DNA of 64,000 nucleotides from Antiquaquibacter oligotrophicus (GCF_020535405.1 NZ_CP085036.1:930001-994000); one strand, 5' to 3'; positions 46,923-55,592 are shown, counted from the first letter of the stretch. Notes: generated by a model not told the origin, from the letters alone. Translations and numbers: made by a program.

Positions 46923-47261
46923 TCAGTTGTCGTCGGCGAGCAGTGCATCGAGGCGTCCGATGCGTGCGCGCCAGAGTTCGGCGTAGCTGTCGAGGAGGGC
47001 ACGAGCACGGGCGATCGTCTCGGCGTCGCCGCGCACGATGCGCTCCCTCCCCCGGGGTTCTTTGGTCACGAGGCCTGCTCCTTCCAGCACAGCGACGTGC
47101 TTTTGGACGGCCGCGAACGACATCGTGTACGCATCCGCGAGTTCGCTCACAGAGGCTTCCCCGACGAGGGTTCGACGGAGGATGTCGCGTCGCGTCGCGT
47201 CGGCGAGGGCATGAAAGATGCGATCGACTTCCGCGTCACTGAGTTCGTTTTGTACAACCAT
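46923..47261 (-). CDS. ArsR-family repressor
   Basis: 112 residues: winged helix with ADATRRDILRRTLVGEASVSELAD and FAAVQKHVAVLEGAGLV. No metal-binding Cys motif is present (DNA-binding helix has none of the CxC pattern), so it belongs to the non-metal group paired with SRPBCC proteins. The palindrome covering its ATG suggests self-repression. Confidence 0.88.
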   Translation of the reverse strand: MVVQNELSDAEVDRIFHALADATRRDILRRTLVGEASVSELADAYTMSFAAVQKHVAVLEGAGLVTKEPRGRERIVRGDAETIARARALLDSYAELWRARIGRLDALLADDN

Positions 47262-47271
47262 TTGGTTGTAC
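47252..47271. promoter_or_regulatory. ArsR operator overlapping the start codon
   Basis: GTACAACCA, two bases, then TGGTTGTAC: a perfect 9-bp inverted repeat. The ArsR ATG lies inside it, so repressor binding would block initiation directly. Confidence 0.8.
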
Positions 47272-47328
47272 GTTACGACGATCGGGTGCGCGCGTCAAGC
47301 ATCCGGATGACATCGGTCAGGGCATCCC

Positions 47329-47372
47329 GTTAACCTGGTGTTCACCTAGCTGCACAACGATGCTTAACCGCA
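47329..47372 (+). promoter_or_regulatory. Four-unit PHO box before second pstS
   Basis: Four consecutive 11-nt units: GTTAACCTGGT (47329), GTTCACCTAGC (47340), TGCACAACGAT (47351), GCTTAACCGCA (47362). The third again has ACAAC, as in the pstS array. Ends 19 nt before the ATG. Confidence 0.85.
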
Positions 47373-47391
47373 TCGCACCCGAGGGGACCAC

Positions 47392-48465
47392 ATGATTCAG
47401 CGCGGCTCAGCCGCAGCCGCCGCGGTCGTGATCGCCGCAGCACTGCTCACCGGATGCGCCGTCAACGAGATGGGCGACACCCCGAGCGACCTCGAGGGCA
47501 CCATCGACGGGTCCGGCGCCAGCTCGCAGAGCGCCGCGCAAGAAGTGTGGGTCGCGGGATTCCAGCGGGCCAACGCCTACGCGAGCGTCAACTACGACCC
47601 CGTCGGTTCCGGCGCCGGGCGCACCGCCTTCCTCGCCGGCGGCTCCGACTTCGCCGGCTCCGACTCGCCCCTCAACGACAAAGAACTCGCGGGCGAACAC
47701 CGCACGTGCGCCGAGGGCACCACCGCCATCGACCTGCCGCTCTACATTTCTCCCATCGCGGTTGTGTTCAACGTCGCCGGCCTCGACGAGCTTCGCCTCG
47801 ACGGGCCCACCCTCGCCCGCATTTTCGCCGACGACGTCACACGCTGGGATGACCCGGCCCTCGTCGAACTCAACCCCGGCGTCGACCTGCCCGATGCGGC
47901 CATCACCGCCGTGCACCGCTCGGACGACTCCGGCACCACCACCAACTTCACCGAATACCTCGACGCCGTCGCCGCCACGGAGTGGGGGGCTGAGCCGAGT
48001 GGAACGTTCCCGTACCTGAGCGGCGAATCGGCCCTCGGAAATTCGGGAGTCGTTGCGGCAGTTGAGGGCGGCCGCGGCACGATCGGGTACGTGGATGCCT
48101 CGAAGGCCGGGCAACTGGATATTGCCAGCATCCGGGTCGGCGACGACTTCGTGCAGCCGACCGCGGACGGTGCCGCGGCCATCGTCGAACTCTCGCCGCG
48201 ACTGCCGGGACGCACCGAGCACGACATCGCGCTCGACGTCGACCGCGCGTCGGAGGAGCCGGGCGTGTACCCGCTCGTGCTCATCAGCTACCTGATCGTG
48301 TGCCAGGAGTACCGCGACGCGAACACCGCAGAGCTCGTGCGCGCCTACCTCACCCACATCGCGAGTGATGCGGGCCAGGCGGATGCCCAGGACATCGCGG
48401 GCTCGGCACCCCTCGCCCCGTCGCTGCGTGCCGACGTGCAGGCGGCGATCGACTCCATCCAGTAA
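47392..48465 (+). CDS. Second phosphate-binding lipoprotein (PstS paralogue)
   Basis: 357 residues; lipobox LLTGC with Cys22. It shares the whole PstS motif series with the first copy (GSGASSQSAAQEVW, DPVGSGAGRTAF, SDFAGSDSP, LPLYISPIAVVFN, HRSDDSGTT), so phosphate binding is likely. It has no permease genes of its own and probably feeds PstCA, or senses phosphate at another concentration. GAGGGGACC precedes the ATG. Confidence 0.93.
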   Translation: MIQRGSAAAAAVVIAAALLTGCAVNEMGDTPSDLEGTIDGSGASSQSAAQEVWVAGFQRANAYASVNYDPVGSGAGRTAFLAGGSDFAGSDSPLNDKELAGEHRTCAEGTTAIDLPLYISPIAVVFNVAGLDELRLDGPTLARIFADDVTRWDDPALVELNPGVDLPDAAITAVHRSDDSGTTTNFTEYLDAVAATEWGAEPSGTFPYLSGESALGNSGVVAAVEGGRGTIGYVDASKAGQLDIASIRVGDDFVQPTADGAAAIVELSPRLPGRTEHDIALDVDRASEEPGVYPLVLISYLIVCQEYRDANTAELVRAYLTHIASDAGQADAQDIAGSAPLAPSLRADVQAAIDSIQ

Positions 48466-48478
48466 CCCGGGGCATGCA

Positions 48479-48863
48479 GTACCTGGTGGTTGAGTAGCCG
48501 CGGCGCAGCCCGGCGTCATCGAAACCACCCAACGAAGTAACACGGGGCTCGGTTCCAGCGGGGTTGCGCCGCCTGCGGGTGTGGTACCTGGTGGTTGAGT
48601 AGCCGCGGCGCAGCCCGGCGTCATCGAAACCACCCGACGAAGTAACGCGGGGCTCGGTTTCGAGACGCCGCCTGCGGCGGCTCCTCAACCAGCGGGGTAC
48701 GGTACGACGGCTGCAGTACCTGGTGGTTGAGTAGCCGCGGCGCAGCCCGGCGTCATCGAAACCACCCAACGAAGTAACACGGGGCTCGGTTTCGAGACGC
48801 CGCCTGCGGCGGCTCCTCAACCAGCGAGGCGGCGCCGCCTGCGGCGGCTCCTCAACCAGCGGA
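48479..48863. repeat. Cluster of three REP-like palindromes plus half
   Basis: Units at about 48479-48564, 48584-48699 and 48716-48830, with an extra right half to 48863. The first unit has lost most of its right half by an internal deletion (GGTT joined to CCAGCGGGG). The right halves use CCGCCTGCGGCGG, differing from the CCGCTGCGCGG type near ppk. They fill the gap between the two convergent stops. Confidence 0.88.
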
Positions 48864-48874
48864 GCAGCGCCGCC

Positions 48875-50587
48875 CTACCCGAAGGTGAAGGAGTACGCCT
48901 CCACGCCGGGCGAGACCGTTACCTCGAGGGTGCCCTGCTGCGGGTCACCGAGCGGGATGAGCGAGTACGAGTTCGGTGTGCCCGACACGTCGATCGTGCG
49001 CTCCTGGTCCCCCACCTTCAGGGTCACCGTTCCCTCGCCGCCCAGCACCATCCGCACCTCGCGTGCCGTGTAGTTGAGCCGGATGCTCGCCTCCCCGCCA
49101 CTCGGGGTCGCGTTCTGGAATCCGAGCTCCCACTCCCCCTGCAGCGCGAACGAGTCCTTCGGCTGGTCCTTCGGGAACCGGTAGGAGTTCACACCCGACG
49201 CGTACTCCTCATCGCCCGCGAAGTTCACCACCTTGCCGAGGCTGAGGTAGGTCTCCGGGGTGGTGGAACCGGCCTCGGGGGTGTCGTCCTCAACATCCGT
49301 CGCCGCCGGCAGCTGCACACCGGGGTCTGCGTCTTCGAGCAGCTCACGGATGAGTTTCTCGGTCGTCGCATACCCGCCCTCACCGAACTTCACGTGCCGC
49401 ACGACACCGTCCGCGTCGATCAGGTAGTGGGCTGGCCAGTAACGGTTGCGGTAGTTCGTCCACGTGGAGAGGTTGTTGTCGAGCGCCACCGGGTAGGTGA
49501 TGCCGAAGTTCTGGGCCCCCGCCTTGACGTTGCGGGGCTCCTTCTCGAAGGCGTACTCGGGCGAATGGATGCCGATCACCTCGAGCCCGGCATCCTTGTA
49601 GGCCTCGTTCCAGGCGACGGTGTGCGGGATACTCCGCTGGCAGTTGATGCACGAGTACGCCCAGAAGTCGATGAGCACAACCTTGCCCTTGAGGTCGGCG
49701 AGGTCGATCGGCTCATTGTTCGGGGTGTTGAACCACTCCTGGATGCCCTTGATGTCGGGCGCGGTGCCGCAACTCTCGAGTTCGCTCGCGCCGTTCGTGC
49801 ACAGGTCGAGGTCTTTGTTTTGGTCGTTCTCGAGGCCACCCAGGTCGAGCTGCTCGGCGATGGCCTCGTCGCTCGCGAACTGGTCCTGCAGCACACTCGT
49901 GTAATCGGGTACGAGGCGCTGCAGGAGTTGGGGAAGATTGAAGACGAGACCCACGGCGAGCGCGATCATCACGACGCCACCGATGGTGCGGATCTTCGCC
50001 TGGTGTTTGCGGAACGTCTTCACACGCTCGGCGACGCGGCGCCCGGCGAGTGCGAAAATCAGCAGCGGTAGCGCGGCACCGATCGCGAAGCTCAACGTGA
50101 GCACGATCGTCTCCGGGCCGATGTTGCCCGTCGAACCCGCCACCGTAATCGCGGCGAGCACGGGGCCGGCACACGGCACGTAGACGGCACCGAGCGCGAG
50201 GCCGAGCACAAAACCGCCGCGCTCGGTGCCGACGTTCTTCTGCGGGATCCACGAGAACGGCTTCTCAAGGATGTGCTGGAAGGCGGGCACGATCAGCCCG
50301 ACACCGATGAGCACGAGCACAACAATGCCCGCCCAGCGGAGGAAGTCCTGCGGTAGGCCGAGGAGCGCCAGGATGAGCGATCCGATCAGGGTGAAGAGAC
50401 TGAAAGCCACAACGAGGCCCGCGATCACCTGGAACGGGCGCCAACGGCTGACCTTCTGCGGGGCATCCGCGTCCCGGGCGCTCATGGCGCCACCGGAAAG
50501 GAAGATCACGGGCAGCACCGGGAGGATGCACGGCGAGATGCCGGTGATGAGGCCTCCGAGGAAGCCGATGAGGGCGAGGCTGAGCAC
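48875..50587 (-). CDS. dipZ: DipZ-like thiol-disulfide transporter (CcdA-thioredoxin fusion)
   Basis: 570 residues from GTG 50585-50587, fixed by GGAGG 5 nt upstream. The N-terminal CcdA-type domain (about six spans) carries [12 protein letters not shown] and [11 protein letters not shown], each with a redox Cys. A periplasmic TlpA-like thioredoxin domain follows with CINC. The C-terminal beta domain ([22 protein letters not shown]) is specific to DipZ. It passes electrons outward to reduce exported proteins. Adjacent to the fasciclin gene and sigK-rskA, as in the mycobacterial SigK regulon. Confidence 0.93.
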   Translation of the reverse strand: MLSLALIGFLGGLITGISPCILPVLPVIFLSGGAMSARDADAPQKVSRWRPFQVIAGLVVAFSLFTLIGSLILALLGLPQDFLRWAGIVVLVLIGVGLIVPAFQHILEKPFSWIPQKNVGTERGGFVLGLALGAVYVPCAGPVLAAITVAGSTGNIGPETIVLTLSFAIGAALPLLIFALAGRRVAERVKTFRKHQAKIRTIGGVVMIALAVGLVFNLPQLLQRLVPDYTSVLQDQFASDEAIAEQLDLGGLENDQNKDLDLCTNGASELESCGTAPDIKGIQEWFNTPNNEPIDLADLKGKVVLIDFWAYSCINCQRSIPHTVAWNEAYKDAGLEVIGIHSPEYAFEKEPRNVKAGAQNFGITYPVALDNNLSTWTNYRNRYWPAHYLIDADGVVRHVKFGEGGYATTEKLIRELLEDADPGVQLPAATDVEDDTPEAGSTTPETYLSLGKVVNFAGDEEYASGVNSYRFPKDQPKDSFALQGEWELGFQNATPSGGEASIRLNYTAREVRMVLGGEGTVTLKVGDQERTIDVSGTPNSYSLIPLGDPQQGTLEVTVSPGVEAYSFTFG

Positions 50588-50790
50588 GAGAACCTCCGGG
50601 TCGAATGCGGTGTGGCCGCAGCTGCGGTCGGGAGGGTGTTCGGAACGGTTCGGAAACCGGGTTGGATTTGTCAACCCCCGGATCGAATCCAAACCGTTTC
50701 GCGTCGGATGCCGAAAAGCCTCGTGACGGTCGGCGAAAAGCCCTCCACCGGCTGGATGCCCCAGCCAGTCCTCTCACTAAGGAGCAAGTC
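50588..50790. promoter_or_regulatory. Divergent regulatory region of dipZ and fasciclin genes
   Basis: 203 bp between divergent starts. It contains CGGTTCGGAAACCG-type and GGTTGGATT/AATCCAAACC inverted repeats around 50650-50695. A SigK promoter is expected by analogy with mpt70/mpt83-dipZ in mycobacteria, but I cannot assign -35 and -10 elements with confidence. Confidence 0.4.
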
Positions 50791-51438
50791 ATGCGAACCA
50801 CACACCGCAACACCCTGGTCGCTCTCACGATCGCGGCCGCCGCCTTCGGCGTCACGGCCTGTTCGCCGGCGACGACCGACACGGCTGAGGAGCCGATGCC
50901 CACCCAGACCGAAGAGATGGAGACGATGGATCCGGCGGCCAACCTGGTCGGTTCCGGTTGCGCCGCCTACGCCGAGGCTGTGCCGGACGGCGCTGGCTCG
51001 ATCGTCGGAATGTCTCAGGACCCGGTCGCGGTCGCGGCATCCAACAACCCGCTGCTCACCACCCTCGTCGCTGCCGTCTCCGGCCAGCTGAACCCGGATG
51101 TCGACCTCGTCGACACGCTCAACGGCTCCGAGTTCACGGTGTTCGCACCGACGGATGAGGCGTTCGCGAAGCTGCCCGCCGACACTGTGGCCGCGCTGCA
51201 GCAGCCCGAGAACGCTGAGCTTCTGACGAGCATCCTCACGTACCACGTGGTGCCCGGCCAGATTCTCCCCGCTGACATCGACGGAATGCAGGCCACCGTC
51301 AACGGTGCCGACGTCACGGTGACCGGCAGCGGCGACAACATCAAGGTCAACGACGCGAACGTGATCTGTGGCGGTGTTGCCACGGCCAACGCGACGGTGT
51401 ACCTCATCGACACGGTTCTGATGCCGCCGGCTGAGTAA
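50791..51438 (+). CDS. Fasciclin-domain lipoprotein (MPT70/MPT83-like)
   Basis: 215 residues, ATG after AAGGAG. The lipobox ends with Cys24 (FGVTAC). After an acidic spacer, the FAS1 domain (about 75-215) shows [30 protein letters not shown] and [10 protein letters not shown]. It is the same architecture as mycobacterial MPT83, an antigen under SigK control. It is divergent from dipZ and 330 nt from the rskA stop. Two hairpins end its transcript. Confidence 0.92.
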   Translation: MRTTHRNTLVALTIAAAAFGVTACSPATTDTAEEPMPTQTEEMETMDPAANLVGSGCAAYAEAVPDGAGSIVGMSQDPVAVAASNNPLLTTLVAAVSGQLNPDVDLVDTLNGSEFTVFAPTDEAFAKLPADTVAALQQPENAELLTSILTYHVVPGQILPADIDGMQATVNGADVTVTGSGDNIKVNDANVICGGVATANATVYLIDTVLMPPAE

Positions 51439-51459
51439 CCAGCCCTCGGCCTTCAGGCC

Positions 51460-51535
51460 GGCCCGTCCTCATCTGGGGTGAGGACGGGCCTTCGACGGTC
51501 CGCCCCCCTCTCCCAGGTGGGGGGCGGACCTTTTT
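51460..51535 (+). terminator. Tandem hairpins after the fasciclin gene
   Basis: First hairpin: 12-bp stem 51460-51471 with 51479-51490. Second: 12-bp stem 51497-51508 with 51519-51530, followed by TTTTT. The second is a classical rho-independent terminator for the plus strand. Confidence 0.88.
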
Positions 51536-51626
51536 GTGTGCCCGGATGCGGTGCCGGCCCCCGTGTGATCTTCTCGCCCTGGTGTCGCGTCCCGCGTTCT
51601 CGCGGCGAGCAGCACCCGTCTTCGCG

Positions 51627-51709
51627 CACTTTTCCGGAGCATCTAGCCCGAAGTCACACCCGTTACCGGAATGCCGAGCATCCTGAGCCAACCCTCCGGA
51701 GAAGAGTGA
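51627..51709 (+). repeat. 83-nt inverted-arm intergenic element, copy B
   Basis: Same length as copy A (83 nt), with arms CACTTTTCCGGAG and CTCCGGAGAAGAGTG and the identical core AGTCACACCCGTTACCGG. It lies between the convergent fasciclin terminator and the rskA stop. Confidence 0.78.
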
Positions 51710-51771
51710 ACTGGCTCGGGGCCGGGAGGGACCTGCAGGGGGGTGAGGAGCCCCGCTAGGGAGGAGCTGCG

Positions 51772-52578
51772 CTACGCGCTCTCGATGACGACGATGGGGT
51801 CGGTCGTGGGCTGCTCGGATCCGCCGCGCGGCTCCACCGTGACACCCACCACGTCACCGGACCGCATCTCACCCTCGAGTACACGCCAGATGCGCGACCC
51901 GTCAGCGGTGAAGGTGCCGGCGGAGCGGGGGCCCGACTCTCCGATGTACCAGAGCTCGTAGACCTGGCTCGCGGGCAGCGCCTCGAGTCCGTCGGTGATG
52001 AGGGCGGATGCGAGAAGCTCATTCGACCACACAAGGGTGGCCGTTCCGCTCGGCAGCTCGACGGACTTACGTTGCACGTCGCTGGCCGCGTTGATCGCGG
52101 CAAAGAGGTCTGCCTGTTCTTGCTGCTGCCCGTTCTGGAACATCGTGGTCGCCACGATGCCGCCACCCGCGAGGAGGCCGATCACGGCAGCCGCGCTCGC
52201 GAGCGAGACGACGGGGCGCGCCCAACGCGAACGCGCCTTGCGCTCGGCGGGGCCGATCGCCGCTGGCCCGAAGGCGCCGGCGGCCGAGTAGGACGGCGCG
52301 GGTTCCGCGGCCAGTTGGGGCGTGGCATCCAGCTGCGCCATGATGTTCGCCTTGAGGGCTGGCGGTGGCGCCTGCGGGGGAACGGCGAGGCCGAGAAGCA
52401 CCGCGGTGTCGCTCAGCTCGGTGGCCTCGGACCGTACGTCGTCGTGGTCAGGCAGGTGTGCCTCGAACGCGGCGAGGTCGTCGGCATCGAGCGCACCGAG
52501 GGCGTAGGAACCGGTGAGCGCGCTCAGGTCCGGATGCTGCGAATCGCGGCGCTCCGTGTCGTCGTTGCGATCGCTCAT
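51772..52578 (-). CDS. rskA: Anti-sigma-K factor RskA
   Basis: 268 residues. The N-terminal cytoplasmic anti-sigma domain reads LSALTGSYALGALDADDLAAFEAHL; one transmembrane helix lies near 125-145 (VVSLASAAAVIGLLAGGG), and the C-terminal extracytoplasmic domain (VYELWYIGESGPRSAGTF) is the RskA signature. Regulated proteolysis of the anchor would release SigK. Its ATG overlaps the sigK stop. Confidence 0.92.
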   Translation of the reverse strand: MSDRNDDTERRDSQHPDLSALTGSYALGALDADDLAAFEAHLPDHDDVRSEATELSDTAVLLGLAVPPQAPPPALKANIMAQLDATPQLAAEPAPSYSAAGAFGPAAIGPAERKARSRWARPVVSLASAAAVIGLLAGGGIVATTMFQNGQQQEQADLFAAINAASDVQRKSVELPSGTATLVWSNELLASALITDGLEALPASQVYELWYIGESGPRSAGTFTADGSRIWRVLEGEMRSGDVVGVTVEPRGGSEQPTTDPIVVIESA

Positions 52579-53180
52579 GATGCCACCCCCAATTCGTCTC
52601 GTAGCCGGATCATCCCGTCGCGGATGCGTGTTTTGACCGTGCCGAGCGGCACACTCAACATCGTCGCGACTTCACTGTTCGAGTAGCCGCCGTAGTATGA
52701 CAGCGTGATCGCCTGCCGTTGAAGATCGGTAAGTCGCTCGAGCGCTTTGGCAACGCGAGCGTGTTCGACGCTGACCTCCACGTGCTCAGACACGTTGTCA
52801 TGGCCGGGATCGAAGTCCCGGATGCCCACCCGCACGTCGCGGTCGCGAGAGGACTGCGATGCCCGAATGCGATCGATGGCCCTGCGATGGGTCATGGTGA
52901 GGATCCACGTCGCGGCGCCACCCTTGGTGGGGTCGAAGCGCGCAGCGGTCTGCCAGATTTCCAGGAACACCTCCTGCGTCACCTCCTCCGCCTGCGCGTG
53001 ATCGATAAGTACTCGTTTGACCAGTCCGAAAACGCGCGGCGCCATCTCGTCGTACAGCTGGCTGAACGCGTTTTTGTCCCCCGACGCCACTCTGGCGAGC
53101 AGCGCCTGCTGGCGCTGGGCGACGGCCGCGGCTGAGTCGTCCTGGCCGAGGCTGGAATCGTGGGGCACGAGGTCAAGCAT
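52575..53180 (-). CDS. sigK: ECF sigma factor SigK
   Basis: 201 residues. Region 2 (LYDEMAPRVFGLVKRVL, EEVTQEVFLEIW, THRRAIDRIRA) and region 4 (ALERLTDLQRQAITLSYYGGYSNSEVA, VPLGTVKTRIRDG) are complete. Co-transcribed with rskA. The upstream 80-160 nt hold a structured element, so its expression may also be controlled at RNA level. Confidence 0.93.
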   Translation of the reverse strand: MLDLVPHDSSLGQDDSAAAVAQRQQALLARVASGDKNAFSQLYDEMAPRVFGLVKRVLIDHAQAEEVTQEVFLEIWQTAARFDPTKGGAATWILTMTHRRAIDRIRASQSSRDRDVRVGIRDFDPGHDNVSEHVEVSVEHARVAKALERLTDLQRQAITLSYYGGYSNSEVATMLSVPLGTVKTRIRDGMIRLRDELGVAS

Positions 53181-53264
53181 GTCAGGTCATGCCCCGGACT
53201 GGGTCTTCATGCAGGGAGTTCGGAGCGCAACCCCCTCCCGGTTTGGCGCCTGAAGATGGAGAAT

Positions 53265-53342
53265 GCCGGGCCGCAGAACGCCTCTCGGCGCAAGGCCGTT
53301 CGAAACGGCTATTAGTGGAGCCCGGGGTTACTGCGGCCCGGC
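53265..53342. ncRNA. Candidate structured RNA or regulatory element upstream of sigK
   Basis: A perfect 12-bp outer stem (53265-53276 with 53331-53342) encloses two small hairpins, CGCC-TCTC-GGCG (53279-53290) and GCCGTT-CGA-AACGGC (53295-53309), and a single-stranded stretch TATTAGTGGAGCC. This is a multi-branch fold 85 nt before the sigK start. The strand is undetermined; in the minus direction it would sit in the sigK leader. No known RNA family recognised. Confidence 0.5.
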
Positions 53343-53400
53343 CATACCAGTCTAAACAGACGCACCGGGGTGACTATTCCACCTGTACCCACCCGCTCGT

Positions 53401-53456
53401 GAGGTGCCCACTTCGGTGGGTGTTTTGCGGGATGCACCCACCGAAGTCGGCACCTC
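53401..53456. repeat. 22-bp inverted repeat after the 209-aa gene
   Basis: Arms 53401-53422 and 53435-53456 match at 21 of 22 positions with a 12-nt loop (arm starts GAGGTGCC, ends GGTGGGTG). It follows the stop of the minus-strand gene at 53473 and may terminate it; no T-run follows. Confidence 0.7.
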
Positions 53457-53472
53457 AGGGAGGCTCGCCGGG

Positions 53473-54102
53473 CTACTCGAGGGAGTCGCTGCGGTAGAGG
53501 CGTGCGCAGGCGGTGAGTTCCTCGGCGGTGATGGTGAACCTCTCTGCGCGGGTGGTGAGCTCGGTGGCTCGGTCGGGGTTGGTGAGCTCTGCGTCGTCGG
53601 CTTCGGACGAGCATCCGGCGGACATGATGCGGCAGAAGGCCGCTGCGCGGTCGAGGGCGACCCCGAAGTCTCCGCGGAACAGCCCGCGCAGGATCTGGTC
53701 GGCGAGTTCGGTGATCTCTTCGGGGCCGGTCGGCGCTTGGGCGCCCGCGACGGCGGCGTCGATGGTGGAGAGCACCTCGGTTCCGCGCTGGAACGCGTAA
53801 CTCGTCGCGGCGGGGTCCTGACGGATGACGGCGCGCAACAGGTAGATGCGCCACAGCGCGCCCGGGAGGCTGCGCGCGCCCGCGCGGGCCCAGAGCTCTG
53901 CGATCGCGTCGATTCCGTGGGAGTCGGTGTACGCCACCAGGCGGTCGAGGACGGCCGGGTCATCCGTTTCCCGCGCGCGGTTGACGAGCGCGTGGGCGGT
54001 GTCGTGGGCGACGCGGAGGATCTGGGCGGGGTCCTCACCGCCCTCGTACGTGTCGAACTTGTCGCCCGAGTACTGGGTGGGCTTGTGGAAGTCGTCGGCC
54101 AT
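53473..54102 (-). CDS. Hypothetical protein (helical, actinobacterial)
   Basis: 209 residues; TACCCT lies 7 nt before the ATG. The start (DDFHKPTQYSGDKFDTYEGGED) is followed by an almost wholly helical region including AHDTAHALVNRARE and LWRIYLLRAVIRQDP. No catalytic motif, signal or membrane segment. I recognise no named family. Confidence 0.7.
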   Translation of the reverse strand: MADDFHKPTQYSGDKFDTYEGGEDPAQILRVAHDTAHALVNRARETDDPAVLDRLVAYTDSHGIDAIAELWARAGARSLPGALWRIYLLRAVIRQDPAATSYAFQRGTEVLSTIDAAVAGAQAPTGPEEITELADQILRGLFRGDFGVALDRAAAFCRIMSAGCSSEADDAELTNPDRATELTTRAERFTITAEELTACARLYRSDSLE

Positions 54103-54153
54103 CGCCTTAAGGGTACGCCGCTAGCGTGAGGCCTCCCGCGGCTCCTTTCGCCG

Positions 54154-54207
54154 AGTGATGCCAATTGGCTGCTATTTCCGTTCTCAGAGCAGCCATTTGA
54201 CATCACT
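54154..54207. repeat. 20-bp inverted repeat before the Eis-like gene
   Basis: Arms 54154-54173 and 54188-54207 (AGTGATG ... GGCTGCT and its inverse) pair at 18 of 20 positions around a 14-nt loop, between divergent starts. It may be a regulator site or a mobile palindrome remnant. Confidence 0.6.
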
Positions 54208-54241
54208 GGGCGAGGTCAGGGCACGCGGTTACCCTCGATAC

Positions 54242-55558
54242 ATGCACCACTCACTGCCCCTCGACCCCACATCCGCCGCCGCGATCGCCGACGCCGGGCT
54301 GCGTTACGCCCTCGTCGACCCCGGTGATGAGGCGGGCGGCGTCGCGTGGGTGCGTGCGGATGTGCGCGGCTTCCACGCCGACGACGTCGACCACAAGGAC
54401 GCCGTCGACAACCTCCGCGCCTTCACGGACCGCCGGATGACCGGCGTCTACGACGACACCGCTGCAAGCCCCGAGATCCCTGTCGCCACGGTGAGCTCCT
54501 GGGTCACGTCGCTGACGACCCCGGGCACCCCGGAGCAGACGCAGACGATGGATGCCTGGGCGATCAGCTCGGTGACCGTCTCCCCCACTCACCGCCGCCG
54601 CGGCATCGCGCGCGCCCTCCTCGAGGGTGAGCTGCGCACGGCGGTCGCGGGCGGGCTGCCGCTGGCCGCCCTCACCGTGTCGGAGGCGACGATCTACCGC
54701 CGTTTCGGTTTTGCGTGCGCGGTGCTCGTGGCCGACTGGTCGATCGACACCCGTCGTGCGAAGTGGACGGGCCCTGCCGCTCGCGGGCGGGTCCAGTTCG
54801 TCGAGAGGGCGGCGTTGCGTGCGCAGGCTGACGACATCGAGCGGCGGGCGCGCCGCAGCATCCCGGGCGAGGTGGACCGCTGGGGTCGCCGCTGGGACGA
54901 GTTCTTCGGCCTGACCCCTGACACCGAGAAGGAGTCGAAGGGCCTGAGGGCCGTGCGCTACGACGACGAGAACGGCGAGCCGCAGGGTTTCGCGCTGTTC
55001 AAACTCAAGGAGCATGAGTCCGATTTTTCGGCGCACACGGTGGTGGTGACCGAGTTCGTGGCGGTGACGGATGACGCGTATGCGGGCCTGTGGCGCTTCC
55101 TACTGGAGCTCGACCTGGTGACGGAGGTGCGGGCATCCTTGCGTTCCGTCGACGAGCCGCTGCGCTGGATGGTGGCCGACGCTCGTGCCGTGCGCAAGAC
55201 CGCCGAGAGCGACCACCTGTGGTTGCGGGTGCTGGATGTTCCGGCGACGTTGACGTCGCGCCGCTACGCCGCTCCCGGTTCGATCGCGTTCGATGTGCGT
55301 GACGCTTTGGGTTTCGCCGCCGGCCGTTTTGTGCTGTCGACGGATGCGTCGGGCGCTGCCGCCTGCACCGCCAGCGACGCCCCCGCCGACGCCGAGGTCT
55401 CCCTCGACATCGCCGAGCTGGGCGCCCTCTTCTTGGGCGGCATCTCGGCGGCAACCCTCCGAGCCGCGGGCCGTCTCACCGCAACCCCGGATGCTGCGGC
55501 CGCCATCGACCGCCTCTTCCTCTCCCCCACACCCCCGCGCCTGGGCATCTGGTTCTAA
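54242..55558 (+). CDS. Eis-like GNAT acetyltransferase
   Basis: 438 residues, close to mycobacterial Eis. The N-terminal GNAT domain has the acetyl-CoA loop VSPTHRRRGIARALLEGEL and EATIYRRFGFA; a second GNAT-like fold and a C-terminal sterol-carrier-like domain (ALGFAAGRFVL, ELGALFLGGISAATLRAAGR, final RLGIWF) follow. Eis enzymes acetylate aminoglycosides and other amines at several sites; the substrate here is unknown. TACCCT lies 6 nt before the ATG. Confidence 0.9.
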   Translation: MHHSLPLDPTSAAAIADAGLRYALVDPGDEAGGVAWVRADVRGFHADDVDHKDAVDNLRAFTDRRMTGVYDDTAASPEIPVATVSSWVTSLTTPGTPEQTQTMDAWAISSVTVSPTHRRRGIARALLEGELRTAVAGGLPLAALTVSEATIYRRFGFACAVLVADWSIDTRRAKWTGPAARGRVQFVERAALRAQADDIERRARRSIPGEVDRWGRRWDEFFGLTPDTEKESKGLRAVRYDDENGEPQGFALFKLKEHESDFSAHTVVVTEFVAVTDDAYAGLWRFLLELDLVTEVRASLRSVDEPLRWMVADARAVRKTAESDHLWLRVLDVPATLTSRRYAAPGSIAFDVRDALGFAAGRFVLSTDASGAAACTASDAPADAEVSLDIAELGALFLGGISAATLRAAGRLTATPDAAAAIDRLFLSPTPPRLGIWF

Positions 55559-55592
55559 TGGGGGCTCCCACTCTCGGTACGCTTGACCTGTA

